A stretch of 11,297 nucleotides of DNA, taken from contig DBWU01000072.1 of assembly GCA_002309395.1 (NCBI GenBank), forward strand, positions 21,377-32,673, given 5' to 3'. Shown one piece after another: positions 1-6,700 of this stretch. Each line of letters starts with the position of its first letter. The first letter of the stretch is position 1. The notes below the pieces were generated by a model that was not told where the DNA came from, did no database searches, and saw nothing but the letters and a program-made list of their open reading frames with translations. The position numbers and the translations under genes are program-made. This DNA is from Oscillospiraceae bacterium UBA1230 (lineage in GTDB: Bacteria; Bacillota; Clostridia; Oscillospirales; Oscillospiraceae).

Positions 1-198
1 TGGGGCGGCGCCGGCGCCACGGTGCCGCTGCTGGGGTTCGGTTACGCGCTGGCAAAAGGCGTTGCCCGTGCCGTGGAGGAACAGGGGGCGCTGGGCGTGA
101 TCACCGGCGGATTGGGCGCCACGGCAGGCGGCATCGCCGCCGCCGTGTTGATGGGACTTTTAGCGGCGCTGATCGCCAAACCGGGTTACAAGCGATAA
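1..198 (+). CDS. spoVAE: Stage V sporulation protein AE-like, 3' end (partial)
   Basis: The first 65 codons in frame 1 are open and end in TAA. They read as the C-terminal half of a SpoVAC/SpoVAE-type membrane protein: a G-A-G-A-T-V-P-L segment, a G-F-G-x-A-L-A-K-G-V segment, then a glycine/alanine-rich hydrophobic helix ending A-A-L-I-A-K-P. This matches the conserved end of SpoVAE (SpoVAEB). In the family, SpoVA proteins sit in the spore inner membrane and move Ca-dipicolinate during sporulation and germination. The start and any other spoVA genes lie outside the window. The family call rests on recognised motifs; confusion with the paralogous SpoVAC is possible. No terminator is evident before the next promoter. 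Confidence 0.8.
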   Translation, partial: WGGAGATVPLLGFGYALAKGVARAVEEQGALGVITGGLGATAGGIAAAVLMGLLAALIAKPGYKR

Positions 199-203
199 CG
201 CTC

Positions 204-232
204 TTGACAACGCGCCGCCCGTGGACTATGCT
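204..232 (+). promoter_or_regulatory. Sigma-A-type promoter of the HMA chaperone gene
   Basis: A perfect TTGACA (204-209) is followed after 17 bases by TATGCT (227-232). It sits directly after the spoVAE-like stop codon and about 40 bases before the HMA-domain start codon, so transcription would begin near 238-240. A near-consensus -35 with ideal spacing makes this one of the clearest promoters in the window. No obvious CsoR or CopY operator was recognised. Confidence 0.7.
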
Positions 233-270
233 GTGGGCAAAGCGAACGTATCGCGTGGAAGGAGAGCGCC

Positions 271-471
271 ATGGAAAAGAAACTCATGATCGAGGGCATG
301 ATGTGCCGGCACTGCGCCGCGCGGGTGGAGCAAGCCCTCAACGCGCTGCCGGGCGTATGCGCCGCGGTGGATCTGCCGGGTCAATGCGCCGTGGTACGGG
401 GCGAGGCGGACGAGGACGCCCTGCGCCGCGCCGTGGAGAGCGCCGGATACCGTGTGACGGAGATACGATAA
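271..471 (+). CDS. Small heavy-metal-associated (HMA) domain protein, CopZ-like metallochaperone
   Basis: This 66-residue protein is a single HMA (ferredoxin-like beta-alpha-beta-beta-alpha-beta) domain. The metal-binding loop is G9-M-M-C12-R-H-C15, the GMxCxxC signature that binds Cu(I) or a similar soft metal through two cysteines. A helix follows (A-R-V-E-Q-A-L), then the typical L-P-G-V strand and the closing S-A-G-Y-R-V. Its length is that of CopZ chaperones, which pass copper to P-type ATPases in the cytoplasm. A strong GGAGAG ribosome site lies 6-10 bases upstream of the ATG. The gene has its own promoter and terminator and no adjacent copA or csoR, so its metal and partner cannot be told from context. 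Mercury- or zinc-type HMA proteins are possible alternatives. Confidence 0.85.
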   Translation: MEKKLMIEGMMCRHCAARVEQALNALPGVCAAVDLPGQCAVVRGEADEDALRRAVESAGYRVTEIR

Positions 472-488
472 AGGAAAACAGCGCGCAA

Positions 489-537
489 AAAACTGCCGTA
501 CGGCCGCAAAAAGCGGCGGTACGGCGGTTTTATTTTT
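489..537 (+). terminator. Rho-independent terminator after the HMA gene
   Basis: An 18-base stem with two mismatches (left arm about 489-507, right arm 513-530) encloses an A5 loop and is followed by a T-rich run (528-537). It begins about 18 bases after the HMA stop codon. The arms begin with AAACTGCCGTACGG and end with CCGTACCG-type complement. It isolates the HMA gene from the downstream operon. Confidence 0.85.
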
Positions 538-598
538 GCCCGTAAAGCATCCGGACAGAGATCTTCTGTTTATGCTGCGATCATCCTGCGTACTTATC

Positions 599-626
599 TT
601 GAAAAACGCAGGTATTATGCTATAAT
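599..626 (+). promoter_or_regulatory. Promoter of the four-gene lipoprotein/repeat-protein operon
   Basis: TTGAAA (599-604), a 16-base spacer and a perfect TATAAT (621-626) preceded by TGC (618-620) form an extended -10 promoter. The surrounding stretch (about 541-680) is clearly more AT-rich than the neighbouring genes. The predicted 5' leader is about 55 bases and ends in a strong AGGAGGAAGG ribosome site before the first lipoprotein. No other promoter of this quality is seen before 5511, so it probably drives all four genes. Confidence 0.75.
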
Positions 627-687
627 GATCGTATATTTTTGCATCTACAAAGAATTCATACTGCCGTGAGGCAAGGAGGAAGGATCC

Positions 688-1029
688 ATGAGAAGAAGGA
701 AAACAGCAAAACTCATTGCGCTTTTGCTGGCGGCGCTGATGCTGGCGGCGCTGTGCGCCTGCGGCGGAAAGGGCGGCGATCAAGCGAGCCGCCCCACGGC
801 GTACGACGGTGAGAACGAGTACGAGGCGCTGCTGGATTACGCCGACCGGCTGGAGGAGGCGGGCAACGCGGAGGCGGCGGCGCTGGTGCGCGCAAGGATC
901 CCGCAGGCGGCGGCAGGCGAGGCGCGTGAAAAGATCGAAGAGTACATGCACAACGATGAGCAGTTCCAAATGTTCGAAAACATGGAAGACGCCATGGAAA
1001 TTGCCGACGCGCTGAAGGGAGGCAAGTGA
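688..1029 (+). CDS. Small lipoprotein, cassette 1 (A)
   Basis: This 113-residue protein has an Arg/Lys-rich N-terminus, a long hydrophobic core and a lipobox L22-C-A-C25, so it should be lipidated on Cys25 and anchored to the outer face of the membrane. A Gly/Lys-rich linker follows, then an acidic helical region with an E-A-L-L-D-Y-A-D-R-L-E-E-A-G-N-A-E-A-A motif that resembles one TPR-like helical hairpin. The start is set by AGGAGGAAGG just upstream. It is paralogous to the lipoprotein at 3026-3364: same lipobox, same C-G-G-K-G-G after the cysteine, same helix. Its stop overlaps the ribosome-site-to-start region of the next gene, which points to translational coupling. I recognise no family. 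A role as a partner or anchor for the secreted protein downstream is inferred from the repeated gene pairing only. Confidence 0.85.
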   Translation: MRRRKTAKLIALLLAALMLAALCACGGKGGDQASRPTAYDGENEYEALLDYADRLEEAGNAEAAALVRARIPQAAAGEAREKIEEYMHNDEQFQMFENMEDAMEIADALKGGK

Positions 1030-1031
1030 TC

Positions 1032-2999
1032 ATGAAAAAGTTACTGTCTGTCATAATCGCCTCCATCCTGATCCTGTCCATGCTTCCGCTTTCGGTGTTT
1101 GCGGAAAACGAGGATCTGCCGGTCGCCCCTCCCCCTCCGGCGCAGGATATGACCAACTATCCGGGCGAGGGGCAACCCGACCCCGTGTCGCTGGCATACG
1201 ACGAGGAATATAAAAAAGCCCTCGAACAGATACAAAAAGGCTCCGAAGACCAGCCGGAGGAGCCGGAGGAGCCGGAGGAGCCCGTCATTCCCGAGGATAT
1301 CTGGGACGGTGAGTATCAGGACTACCCTGCCGCCAACGGCACCACCACCCGCGTGTTCGATAACGGGAGCATTTACACCACCTACCCCGACGGCAGCAAG
1401 GAGGGGATGGACTACAAGGGCAACCGCTTTACCAAGGACGCGGACGGAAAGACCGTGGTCTACACCACCGACGGCGATCAGATGATCAAAAACGCCGACG
1501 GCTCGGAGGAAGCGATCACCGTCGGCGGCACACATATCTATTATAACGAGGACGGTTCCTCCCGGAGTGTTTCGCCCACGGGCACGGTATTTGAGCACGA
1601 TGCCGATGATCATATTGTGGCCGTTTCCATTGAGGGCGGCGAACGGCTGGAGCTGACGGATGAGAACGGCGATTTCATCACCGGCGAGCACGTGATCACC
1701 GGCCCCGACGGCAAGAAGTTTACCTTCGTGAACAACTCCGGCGATGATTTCACGCAGTTCAAAATGTGGTCGGAGGGCAACGGCACGCAATTCGGCGTTG
1801 ACGGAACGACGGATGAGAACGGCTACCGGGCGACGATGCTGGCCGCCGACGGATCAAAAGTGATTTTATCCGAAACGGAGACCACAAGCGAAGACGGGTC
1901 AACGGTCGGCACGAGCCTTATGGAGATCGTCAATACGAAGACCGGCTTTACGGCGAAGATGGACGGCACGGTCAAAACGGACAAAGACGGGAACACTACC
2001 ACCTCTGTTAAAATGAGCGACAATGAGGCAGGTGAAACCTTCTCCATGGACGTCAACACCGACAAAAACGGCGAGGTGACCTCCGCCGCCGCCACCTTCA
2101 AAACGGACGACGGCGAAACGGTCAACCTCGTTGCCAATGAAGACGAGATCTCTTTGCAATGCAGTGACGGTGCTTTCATCAAAAGCAACCGCAAAACCGG
2201 CGCGGCGGAGATCTACAACCCGGAAACCGGCGACCATATCAAGATCAACGATCAGGGAGAGGTAGAGGTGCTGATCATCAATGGCGACGACGGTTCAAAG
2301 ATCGAGCAGAAGGACGGCAGGTTTGTCATCACCGACCCCAACGGCGGGGAGAAGACCATCACCATCGAAAAAGACCCCGACACCGGCGAGACTACCGTCA
2401 TTACCTCCGACGGCGACACCTACACCATCACGGGTGACGGCAAGGTGCTCAAAAACGGCAAGGAGCTGAAGGAGGAAGAACCGCAGAAGGAGAACGAGGA
2501 CAAAGACAGCGGCAAATGGGTGGAGCCCTACTCCTACTTCGGCGTGGACAATATTGTCGAGCTGTACCCGCTGCTGCGGAGCGAGAAGGTGCAAAAGATC
2601 GAGGTCACGCCTGCCGCGTACGACAACAACGGCGCGGGACAGGTGGATCTGACTTCCGGCGCAGGGACGTTTGTGATCGACCTGACGCCGGGCGCGGTGA
2701 CGACCTATACCGCCTCCTACGCCGAGCATCCGAGATACGTCTCCGATGGGTCAAAACCCACCTCCTATGATCTCACCCTCACCTTCACCGCAAACGATTC
2801 ACGCGATCTGTTCCGCGTAGATTCAAACTACACCGAGCACACGCCCTGGGGTGAAGACAGACCCGGTACGGCGGAAGAATGTATCATTTTTTACGAGTAT
2901 CTAAGTGCTTTGCGGGACTATGAACTGCGCGCCATAGATATTGATAACCATACGACCGTAACCGTAATATTCAACGTCGACCGGGTACTGCTGCCGTGA
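1032..2999 (+). CDS. Secreted acidic repeat protein with YPDG-type beta repeats, cassette 1 (B)
   Basis: This 655-residue protein begins with a classical signal peptide (MKK, hydrophobic core, cleavage after V-F-A24). A proline- and glutamate-rich linker follows (about 30-85, including three E-E-P repeats). Residues about 100-485 are a long array of short glycine/aspartate turns alternating with beta strands: D-N-G-S-I-Y-T-T-Y-P-D-G-S, then many D-G-x, N-G-x and D-E-N-G units. This resembles the G-box repeats of TCP10/CENP-J C-terminal domains and, more loosely, YwqK/MORN-like repeats. After W496-V-E-P-Y comes a C-terminal domain of about 160 residues that I cannot assign. I chose ATG 1032 (AGGGAGG 9 bases upstream, MKK start) over an in-frame GTG at 1026. 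No catalytic motif, sortase signal or membrane anchor is visible. Function is unknown. Confidence 0.85.
   Translation: MKKLLSVIIASILILSMLPLSVFAENEDLPVAPPPPAQDMTNYPGEGQPDPVSLAYDEEYKKALEQIQKGSEDQPEEPEEPEEPVIPEDIWDGEYQDYPAANGTTTRVFDNGSIYTTYPDGSKEGMDYKGNRFTKDADGKTVVYTTDGDQMIKNADGSEEAITVGGTHIYYNEDGSSRSVSPTGTVFEHDADDHIVAVSIEGGERLELTDENGDFITGEHVITGPDGKKFTFVNNSGDDFTQFKMWSEGNGTQFGVDGTTDENGYRATMLAADGSKVILSETETTSEDGSTVGTSLMEIVNTKTGFTAKMDGTVKTDKDGNTTTSVKMSDNEAGETFSMDVNTDKNGEVTSAAATFKTDDGETVNLVANEDEISLQCSDGAFIKSNRKTGAAEIYNPETGDHIKINDQGEVEVLIINGDDGSKIEQKDGRFVITDPNGGEKTITIEKDPDTGETTVITSDGDTYTITGDGKVLKNGKELKEEEPQKENEDKDSGKWVEPYSYFGVDNIVELYPLLRSEKVQKIEVTPAAYDNNGAGQVDLTSGAGTFVIDLTPGAVTTYTASYAEHPRYVSDGSKPTSYDLTLTFTANDSRDLFRVDSNYTEHTPWGEDRPGTAEECIIFYEYLSALRDYELRAIDIDNHTTVTVIFNVDRVLLP
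1254..1280 (+). repeat. Three tandem 9-base repeats encoding E-E-P linker
   Basis: Three perfect copies of CCGGAGGAG lie at 1254-1262, 1263-1271 and 1272-1280. They encode the P-E-E-P-E-E-P-E-E linker between the signal peptide region and the beta-repeat array of the secreted protein. The exact copies suggest recent slippage; unit gain or loss would keep frame and change only linker length. Confidence 0.9.
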
Positions 3000-3025
3000 T
3001 GAAACGAAAAAGGAGTGTGACGACA

Positions 3026-3364
3026 ATGAAACAAACGCGAAAATGGATACTACTGTTCCTCCTGGCGGGGATACTGCTGGCGCTTTGCGCCTGCGGCGGG
3101 AAGGGCGGCAAAAAGAAGGACGACCGGCCCACCGCGCAAACCTCCTTCGAAGCGCTGTGCGAGTATGCCAAACGGCTGGAGGACGCCGGCAACTATGAAG
3201 CGGCACAGCGGGTGTATGAGCTGCTCCCGAACGCCATGGCGGGCGGCGCCGTCAACGATATGGAAACGGCGATCGCGGACAGCGACCGCGGCGACGTTTT
3301 TGCCGGCAAGCAGAGTCTTGACAAATGGAGCGGCTTGATCGAAAGCATAGGTGAGGCAAAATGA
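3026..3364 (+). CDS. Small lipoprotein, cassette 2 (A')
   Basis: This 112-residue protein has a K-Q-T-R-K N-terminus, a hydrophobic core and a lipobox L20-C-A-C23, followed by a G-G-K-G-G-K-K-K-D-D linker. The mature part has the helix F-E-A-L-C-E-Y-A-K-R-L-E-D-A-G-N-Y-E-A-A-Q-R-V-Y, strongly reminiscent of a TPR helix pair, then a diverged tail. ATG 3026 is preferred because AGGAG lies 10 bases upstream and the signal sequence is then of normal length; in-frame starts at 2996 and 2999 overlap the previous stop and add a basic extension. It is paralogous to the lipoprotein at 688-1029. Its TGA overlaps the next gene's ATGATG, so the two are translationally coupled. Function is unknown. Confidence 0.85.
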   Translation: MKQTRKWILLFLLAGILLALCACGGKGGKKKDDRPTAQTSFEALCEYAKRLEDAGNYEAAQRVYELLPNAMAGGAVNDMETAIADSDRGDVFAGKQSLDKWSGLIESIGEAK

Positions 3365-5511
3365 TGAAAAAGAAAACGATTGCGCTGCTCATGGCTGCCG
3401 CCATGCTTTTTGCGTTCTTACCGACGTGGACGGTCGCTTACGCCGAGGGCGGCGACTGGTCGTTCGGCGAGGAGGATCTCTTTTCCGGCAACGCGCAGGT
3501 GTTCGAGGGCGCAGACGGTTCCCGAACCGAGATCTTTGACAACGGCAGTATGCGTACCACCTATCCCGACGGCAGGAAAGAGGGACTGGATAAGGACGGC
3601 AACCATTTTGAGGAAGCGAAGGACGGCACGGTCACGTTCCGGACCATCGACGGCGGCTACGGCACCAAGCGGCCCGACGGCAGCGGCGAAGGGTATTACC
3701 CGGACGGAAGCAGCGAGATCTATCATGCCGACGGTACGCACACCGAGTACGACGCGGAAACGGGGCTGACCCTGACCTATGACAAGGACGACAAATGGAC
3801 GGGCGTTTCTCTGGACGAGGAGCACAAGATCGAGTTTTATGATGAAACCGGCGATATGAAAGAGGGCTCCTATTCCCTCACCGACAAGACCGGCAGAACG
3901 ATCACCTATACCCACGAAAAAGAGCCCTACGAAGACGGCGACGGCGAATACATGAAGGAGTTTTCCCTCAACGTCACCGACAAAAACGGTCAGCGCCTCG
4001 GCGGCGTGAGCTGGGCGCGAGACGAAGAGGGAAACGAAACCCTCGATATCAAAGGCGCGGACGGTCTGTCCATCACACGCGTTGAAACCGACGACGGCTA
4101 TGATATCCACGCCGTTTCCGACGGTGTGGAATACACGGAAACGGAAACGACAGACGAGTCAGGCAATAAAACCGTCACATCTTTGCTGACCGGCGACAAG
4201 GAAGGACATGTTCAACAGACCGTCGTTTATGATAAGGATGACAATTTCGTAAAAATGACCGGCGAGGTGCAGTGGACGGAGGACGGCAAAACCACCACCA
4301 TCACAAACGACGACACCCATATTTACGCAGCCGTGGAAAACAAGGACGGCTCCAAAAGCGAGCATACCGTCACCTACGGCGAGAACGGCAAGGAATCGGT
4401 GAAATCCGTCCATACGTATAAAGACGGCTCTAAACTCACAAGCGAGGTGACCGGCAGCGGCGGCATCGTGACCGGGCGCACCGATACGTTCACCGACAAG
4501 AACGGCAAGGAGAAGTCCACGGACGGGAAAACGCTCAAGAACGCCGACGGCAGCACGATCGAATTCAGCAGGGACGGCGTCCGCGAGACGGACGCCGACG
4601 GCGGCAAAACGGATTTTACCGAGGCGGGCGTTTCCTTTGTAAACGAGGACGGCTCCGTGGCGTGGAACACCACCTACGACGGCGAGCTTGTGAAGTATTG
4701 CGACCGCACGGCGGGGCTGGATATGTTTGTCGATCCTGCGACGGGCGAGCAGGTCTTCAAAAATGAGAAGGCTGGCTGCACCATCCGCTACAAGGAAGAG
4801 GAAAACGGCAACCCGTCGGGCAGCATCGAAACAAAAGACGGCGTCAGGATCGTTATCCAGGACGGCCGCGTGACGGAATACACCGCGCCCAACGGCGAGG
4901 CCACGTTTTATCCCGACGGCTCGGCGAAGCTGACGCTGGCGGACGGCAGAGTGCTGGAGGCGGACGGACAGGGCAACGTGTTTGAAAACGGCAGGCAGAT
5001 CAGAAAAGACGGCGTATGGGTCGAAGGGTACGGACCGGCGGAGGAAGCCGGGGAGTCCGAAGCCCCGAAGGGCGCGGAGGAGCCTGCCGACGCCGGCTTT
5101 ACCGGCGGCTACTACGGCACGTACGACTACACGGCGTACTGGGACGGCGGCAAACAGAAGCAGGGCAACCGGGCGTACTATGTGTTTGAGTACAACGGCT
5201 GTTACTATCTGGTGCAGGTGAAGAATCCCGATGATGTTAAGAACCGAATCAAAGAGGACGGCGTGGAGGGCTTCTTCCATGCGTATTACGACGATCATCT
5301 CACCGTCGAGAACGCGAGCTTTGATCCTGCAACGAGGACCGGCACCTATCTGGAAAAGAGCTATATGAACGACGTTCAGTACATCTCCACGGTCTACACG
5401 ATCGTCTTTGACGGCAGGGGCGGCGTCACCGTCTCATGGGAATCGCAGAACGTGGCGCAAAGCTTTACGGAGCCGCAGGAGTCCGGTACCTTTACGGGCA
5501 GCAAAAAGTAA
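3364..5511 (+). CDS. Secreted acidic repeat protein with YPDG-type beta repeats, cassette 2 (B')
   Basis: This 715-residue protein has a signal peptide (M-K-K-K, hydrophobic core, likely cleavage after A-Y-A27). It then carries a long Asp/Gly/Thr-rich array from about residue 50 to 540: F-D-N-G-S-M-R-T-T-Y-P-D-G, then R-P-D-G-S-G-E-G-Y-Y-P-D-G-S-S-E-I-Y-H-A-D-G and many D-x-x-G turns. These are the same TCP10/G-box-like repeats as in the protein at 1032-2999. After W552-V-E-G-Y and a short Glu/Ala/Pro linker comes an aromatic-rich C-terminal domain of about 140 residues (G-G-Y-Y-G-T-Y-D-Y, later V-S-W-E-S-Q) unlike that of its paralogue. AGGTGAGG (3349-3356) is better spaced for ATG 3364 than for ATG 3361, but either may be used. 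No enzyme motif, sortase signal or C-terminal membrane helix is seen. Function is unknown. Confidence 0.85.
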   Translation: MKKKTIALLMAAAMLFAFLPTWTVAYAEGGDWSFGEEDLFSGNAQVFEGADGSRTEIFDNGSMRTTYPDGRKEGLDKDGNHFEEAKDGTVTFRTIDGGYGTKRPDGSGEGYYPDGSSEIYHADGTHTEYDAETGLTLTYDKDDKWTGVSLDEEHKIEFYDETGDMKEGSYSLTDKTGRTITYTHEKEPYEDGDGEYMKEFSLNVTDKNGQRLGGVSWARDEEGNETLDIKGADGLSITRVETDDGYDIHAVSDGVEYTETETTDESGNKTVTSLLTGDKEGHVQQTVVYDKDDNFVKMTGEVQWTEDGKTTTITNDDTHIYAAVENKDGSKSEHTVTYGENGKESVKSVHTYKDGSKLTSEVTGSGGIVTGRTDTFTDKNGKEKSTDGKTLKNADGSTIEFSRDGVRETDADGGKTDFTEAGVSFVNEDGSVAWNTTYDGELVKYCDRTAGLDMFVDPATGEQVFKNEKAGCTIRYKEEENGNPSGSIETKDGVRIVIQDGRVTEYTAPNGEATFYPDGSAKLTLADGRVLEADGQGNVFENGRQIRKDGVWVEGYGPAEEAGESEAPKGAEEPADAGFTGGYYGTYDYTAYWDGGKQKQGNRAYYVFEYNGCYYLVQVKNPDDVKNRIKEDGVEGFFHAYYDDHLTVENASFDPATRTGTYLEKSYMNDVQYISTVYTIVFDGRGGVTVSWESQNVAQSFTEPQESGTFTGSKK

Positions 5512-5529
5512 CCGGCGGCAAGTGGTCGG

Positions 5530-5561
5530 CGCGGCGGAGCGAAACGCTCCGCCGCGTTTTT
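5530..5561 (+). terminator. Strong terminator ending the lipoprotein/repeat operon
   Basis: A perfect 12-bp GC stem (5530-5541 with 5545-5556) closes an AAA loop and is followed directly by T5 (5557-5561). It lies 18 bases after the stop codon of the second repeat protein and marks the end of the four-gene unit. Confidence 0.92.
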
Positions 5562-5578
5562 CGCGCCTTCGGACATGG

Positions 5579-5605
5579 AAAATCCCCCCGGCGCCGCCGG
5601 GGGGA
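5579..5605 (-). terminator. Terminator for the minus-strand SLOG gene
   Basis: A perfect GC stem (5584-5592 with 5596-5604, extended by a T-A pair at 5583/5605) closes a 3-base loop. Read on the minus strand it is followed by ATTTTCC, a short U run. It lies about 50 bases beyond the stop of the minus-strand gene at 5657 and, with the plus-strand terminator at 5530-5561, separates two convergent transcription units. Confidence 0.75.
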
Positions 5606-5656
5606 AAAAGAAGCCGGAGCAGAGATCAAAAGCGCGGCGCGCTCATAGCACGCGCC

Positions 5657-6157
5657 TTACACCGGTGAAACGAAATCGACTTTGACGTTATGTGCCACGG
5701 CATAATCCACCGTGTAGCGCGTGCCGCCGCTTTTACCGTCGAACACGGCGATCATCATGGCGGCGTGATCGACCATATAGCGGTTGCGCCGCAGCATACA
5801 GTCGCGGTCGTACTGCTCCTGCAAAACGGTGACCTGGTCGCACAGGGCGAGCAGGTTTTCATAGCGCTTGCGCGCCGCCGGCGACCATCGCTGCGCCTGA
5901 TTGCGGCAGGGAACCGCCGCCTCCACCGTGATGCCATACTGCCGGCGAAGCGCCAGAACGGTCTCGCAGCAGTACAGATCCGCGCCTGCCGCCATACCCA
6001 CTATAAAATGACGGTATCCGTCCCGGATCGCCGCTTCCACGGCGTTTTTGAGCCGCGCCTTCAGATCAAGACAGCGCGGATCGTTTTCATTGCTGCCCCA
6101 AGGTAGTTTATCCGGCCGGTAGCCGCTGAAACAGCAGGTGATATTTCTTTCACGCAC
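5657..6157 (-). CDS. SLOG-superfamily protein (DUF1273/YpsA-like)
   Basis: This 166-residue protein starts at GTG 6157, with GGGAGGGA about 6 bases upstream; starting there gives an N-terminus (M-R-E-R-N-I-T-C-C-F-S-G-Y-R-P-D-K-L-P-W) typical of the DUF1273/YpsA branch of the SLOG superfamily. Later landmarks are G-Y-R-H-F-I-V-G-M-A-A-G-A-D-L (nucleotide-pocket loop), P-C-R-N-Q-A-Q-R-W, R-R-N-R-Y-M-V-D-H-A and F-D-G-K-S-G-G-T-R-Y-T-V. SLOG domains are Rossmann-like folds that bind nucleotides or related ligands; YpsA of Bacillus is linked to cell division and stress, but the reaction here is unknown. An open extension up to 6232 lacks a ribosome site and overlaps the gene at 6189-6638. That gene lies 31 bases upstream, so the two are probably co-transcribed. 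Confidence 0.85.
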   Translation of the reverse strand: MRERNITCCFSGYRPDKLPWGSNENDPRCLDLKARLKNAVEAAIRDGYRHFIVGMAAGADLYCCETVLALRRQYGITVEAAVPCRNQAQRWSPAARKRYENLLALCDQVTVLQEQYDRDCMLRRNRYMVDHAAMMIAVFDGKSGGTRYTVDYAVAHNVKVDFVSPV

Positions 6158-6188
6158 GATAGGTCCCTCCCTGTGAACCGAATTGCCT

Positions 6189-6638
6189 TTACAGGCTTTC
6201 CGTAGAACTTTCCAACACATACAGCAATACATTTCCGCGGTCCCAGAACAGTGCCAGGCGACCGCCTTCCTCCCCGTTTTTTTCGTAAAAGAGGCATTGA
6301 TCCCAACGAGGCCAATATTCCTCCGCCATCTCCGTTCCGCTCAGCCAGCTCTCCAGCTCCGCCTGCTCCCGGGCGGTAACGCCTGTCCACGCCACCATGG
6401 CTTCTACCGGCTCTTCGTTCTGATAGGTAAGGATATGGCACTGCAAGGTCTCCTCCGTCGCATCGGAGCCGTACAGCGTCTCCCACTTGGCGTCCTTGGG
6501 AACGTCCAGCGCCCAGTTGCTCCGCAGGACAGGCGTATAGTCCAGCACCTTGCCCCAGAGGAAATCCATCCCCGCCGTGGAGACGATCATCAGGACTCCC
6601 ACAACGATCAGCGCGATGATCAAATGCTTTCTCTGCAC
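6189..6638 (-). CDS. Membrane-anchored hypothetical protein
   Basis: This 149-residue protein starts at a GTG preceded by an AGGGTGA ribosome site. Residues about 5-24 form one hydrophobic segment (L-I-I-A-L-I-V-V-G-V-L-M-I-V) after a short basic start, so it is a type II membrane protein or has an uncleaved signal anchor. The rest is soluble, rich in Trp and Glu, and should lie outside the membrane by the positive-inside rule. There is no lipobox and no motif I recognise. It is the first gene of a probable two-gene unit with the SLOG protein, transcribed from the promoter at 6671-6699. Function is unknown. Confidence 0.75.
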   Translation of the reverse strand: MQRKHLIIALIVVGVLMIVSTAGMDFLWGKVLDYTPVLRSNWALDVPKDAKWETLYGSDATEETLQCHILTYQNEEPVEAMVAWTGVTAREQAELESWLSGTEMAEEYWPRWDQCLFYEKNGEEGGRLALFWDRGNVLLYVLESSTESL

Positions 6639-6670
6639 ACTTTCTTCACCCTTTCATGGCTTGTGGATAC

Positions 6671-6699
6671 AGTATAGCACAAAAAAACGGCGCTGTACA
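6671..6699 (-). promoter_or_regulatory. Promoter of the hypothetical + SLOG gene pair
   Basis: Read on the minus strand, TGTACA (6699-6694) is followed after 17 bases by TATACT (6676-6671), with TGC directly before it as an extended -10. The spacer contains a T7 run. The start codon of the membrane protein lies about 35 bases downstream. The -35 matches consensus in four of six positions. Confidence 0.6.
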
Positions 6700-6700
6700 C

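Larger units (their letters stand above)
1032..5511 (+). repeat. Tandem duplication of a lipoprotein + secreted repeat-protein cassette (second gene of copy 1 through copy 2)
   Basis: The gene pair 688-2999 is repeated as 3026-5511 in the same order and with the same tight spacing. The lipoproteins share the L-C-A-C-G-G-K-G-G segment and the E-A-L-x-x-Y-A-x-R-L-E-x-A-G-N helix. The large proteins share F-D-N-G-S-x-x-T-T-Y-P-D-G, the repeat array and a W-V-E-x-Y junction. The copies have diverged strongly, and their C-terminal domains are not recognisably alike, so the duplication is old or the ends were exchanged. Confidence 0.75.

Noticed and set aside
1032..2999. RHS/YD-repeat toxin shell as an identity for the repeat proteins
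   Set aside because: True YD repeats (YDxxGRL) and the RHS core motif are absent; the units are P-D-G/N-G turns.
4159..5298. Long minus-strand open frame of 379 codons inside the second repeat protein
   Set aside because: It is hydrophobic, V/A/R-rich shadow coding with no ribosome site and no recognisable motif; the plus strand has signal peptide, repeats and operon structure.
5512..5656. Possible small gene in the gap between convergent units
   Set aside because: The gap is accounted for by two terminators, and short open frames there have no ribosome site.
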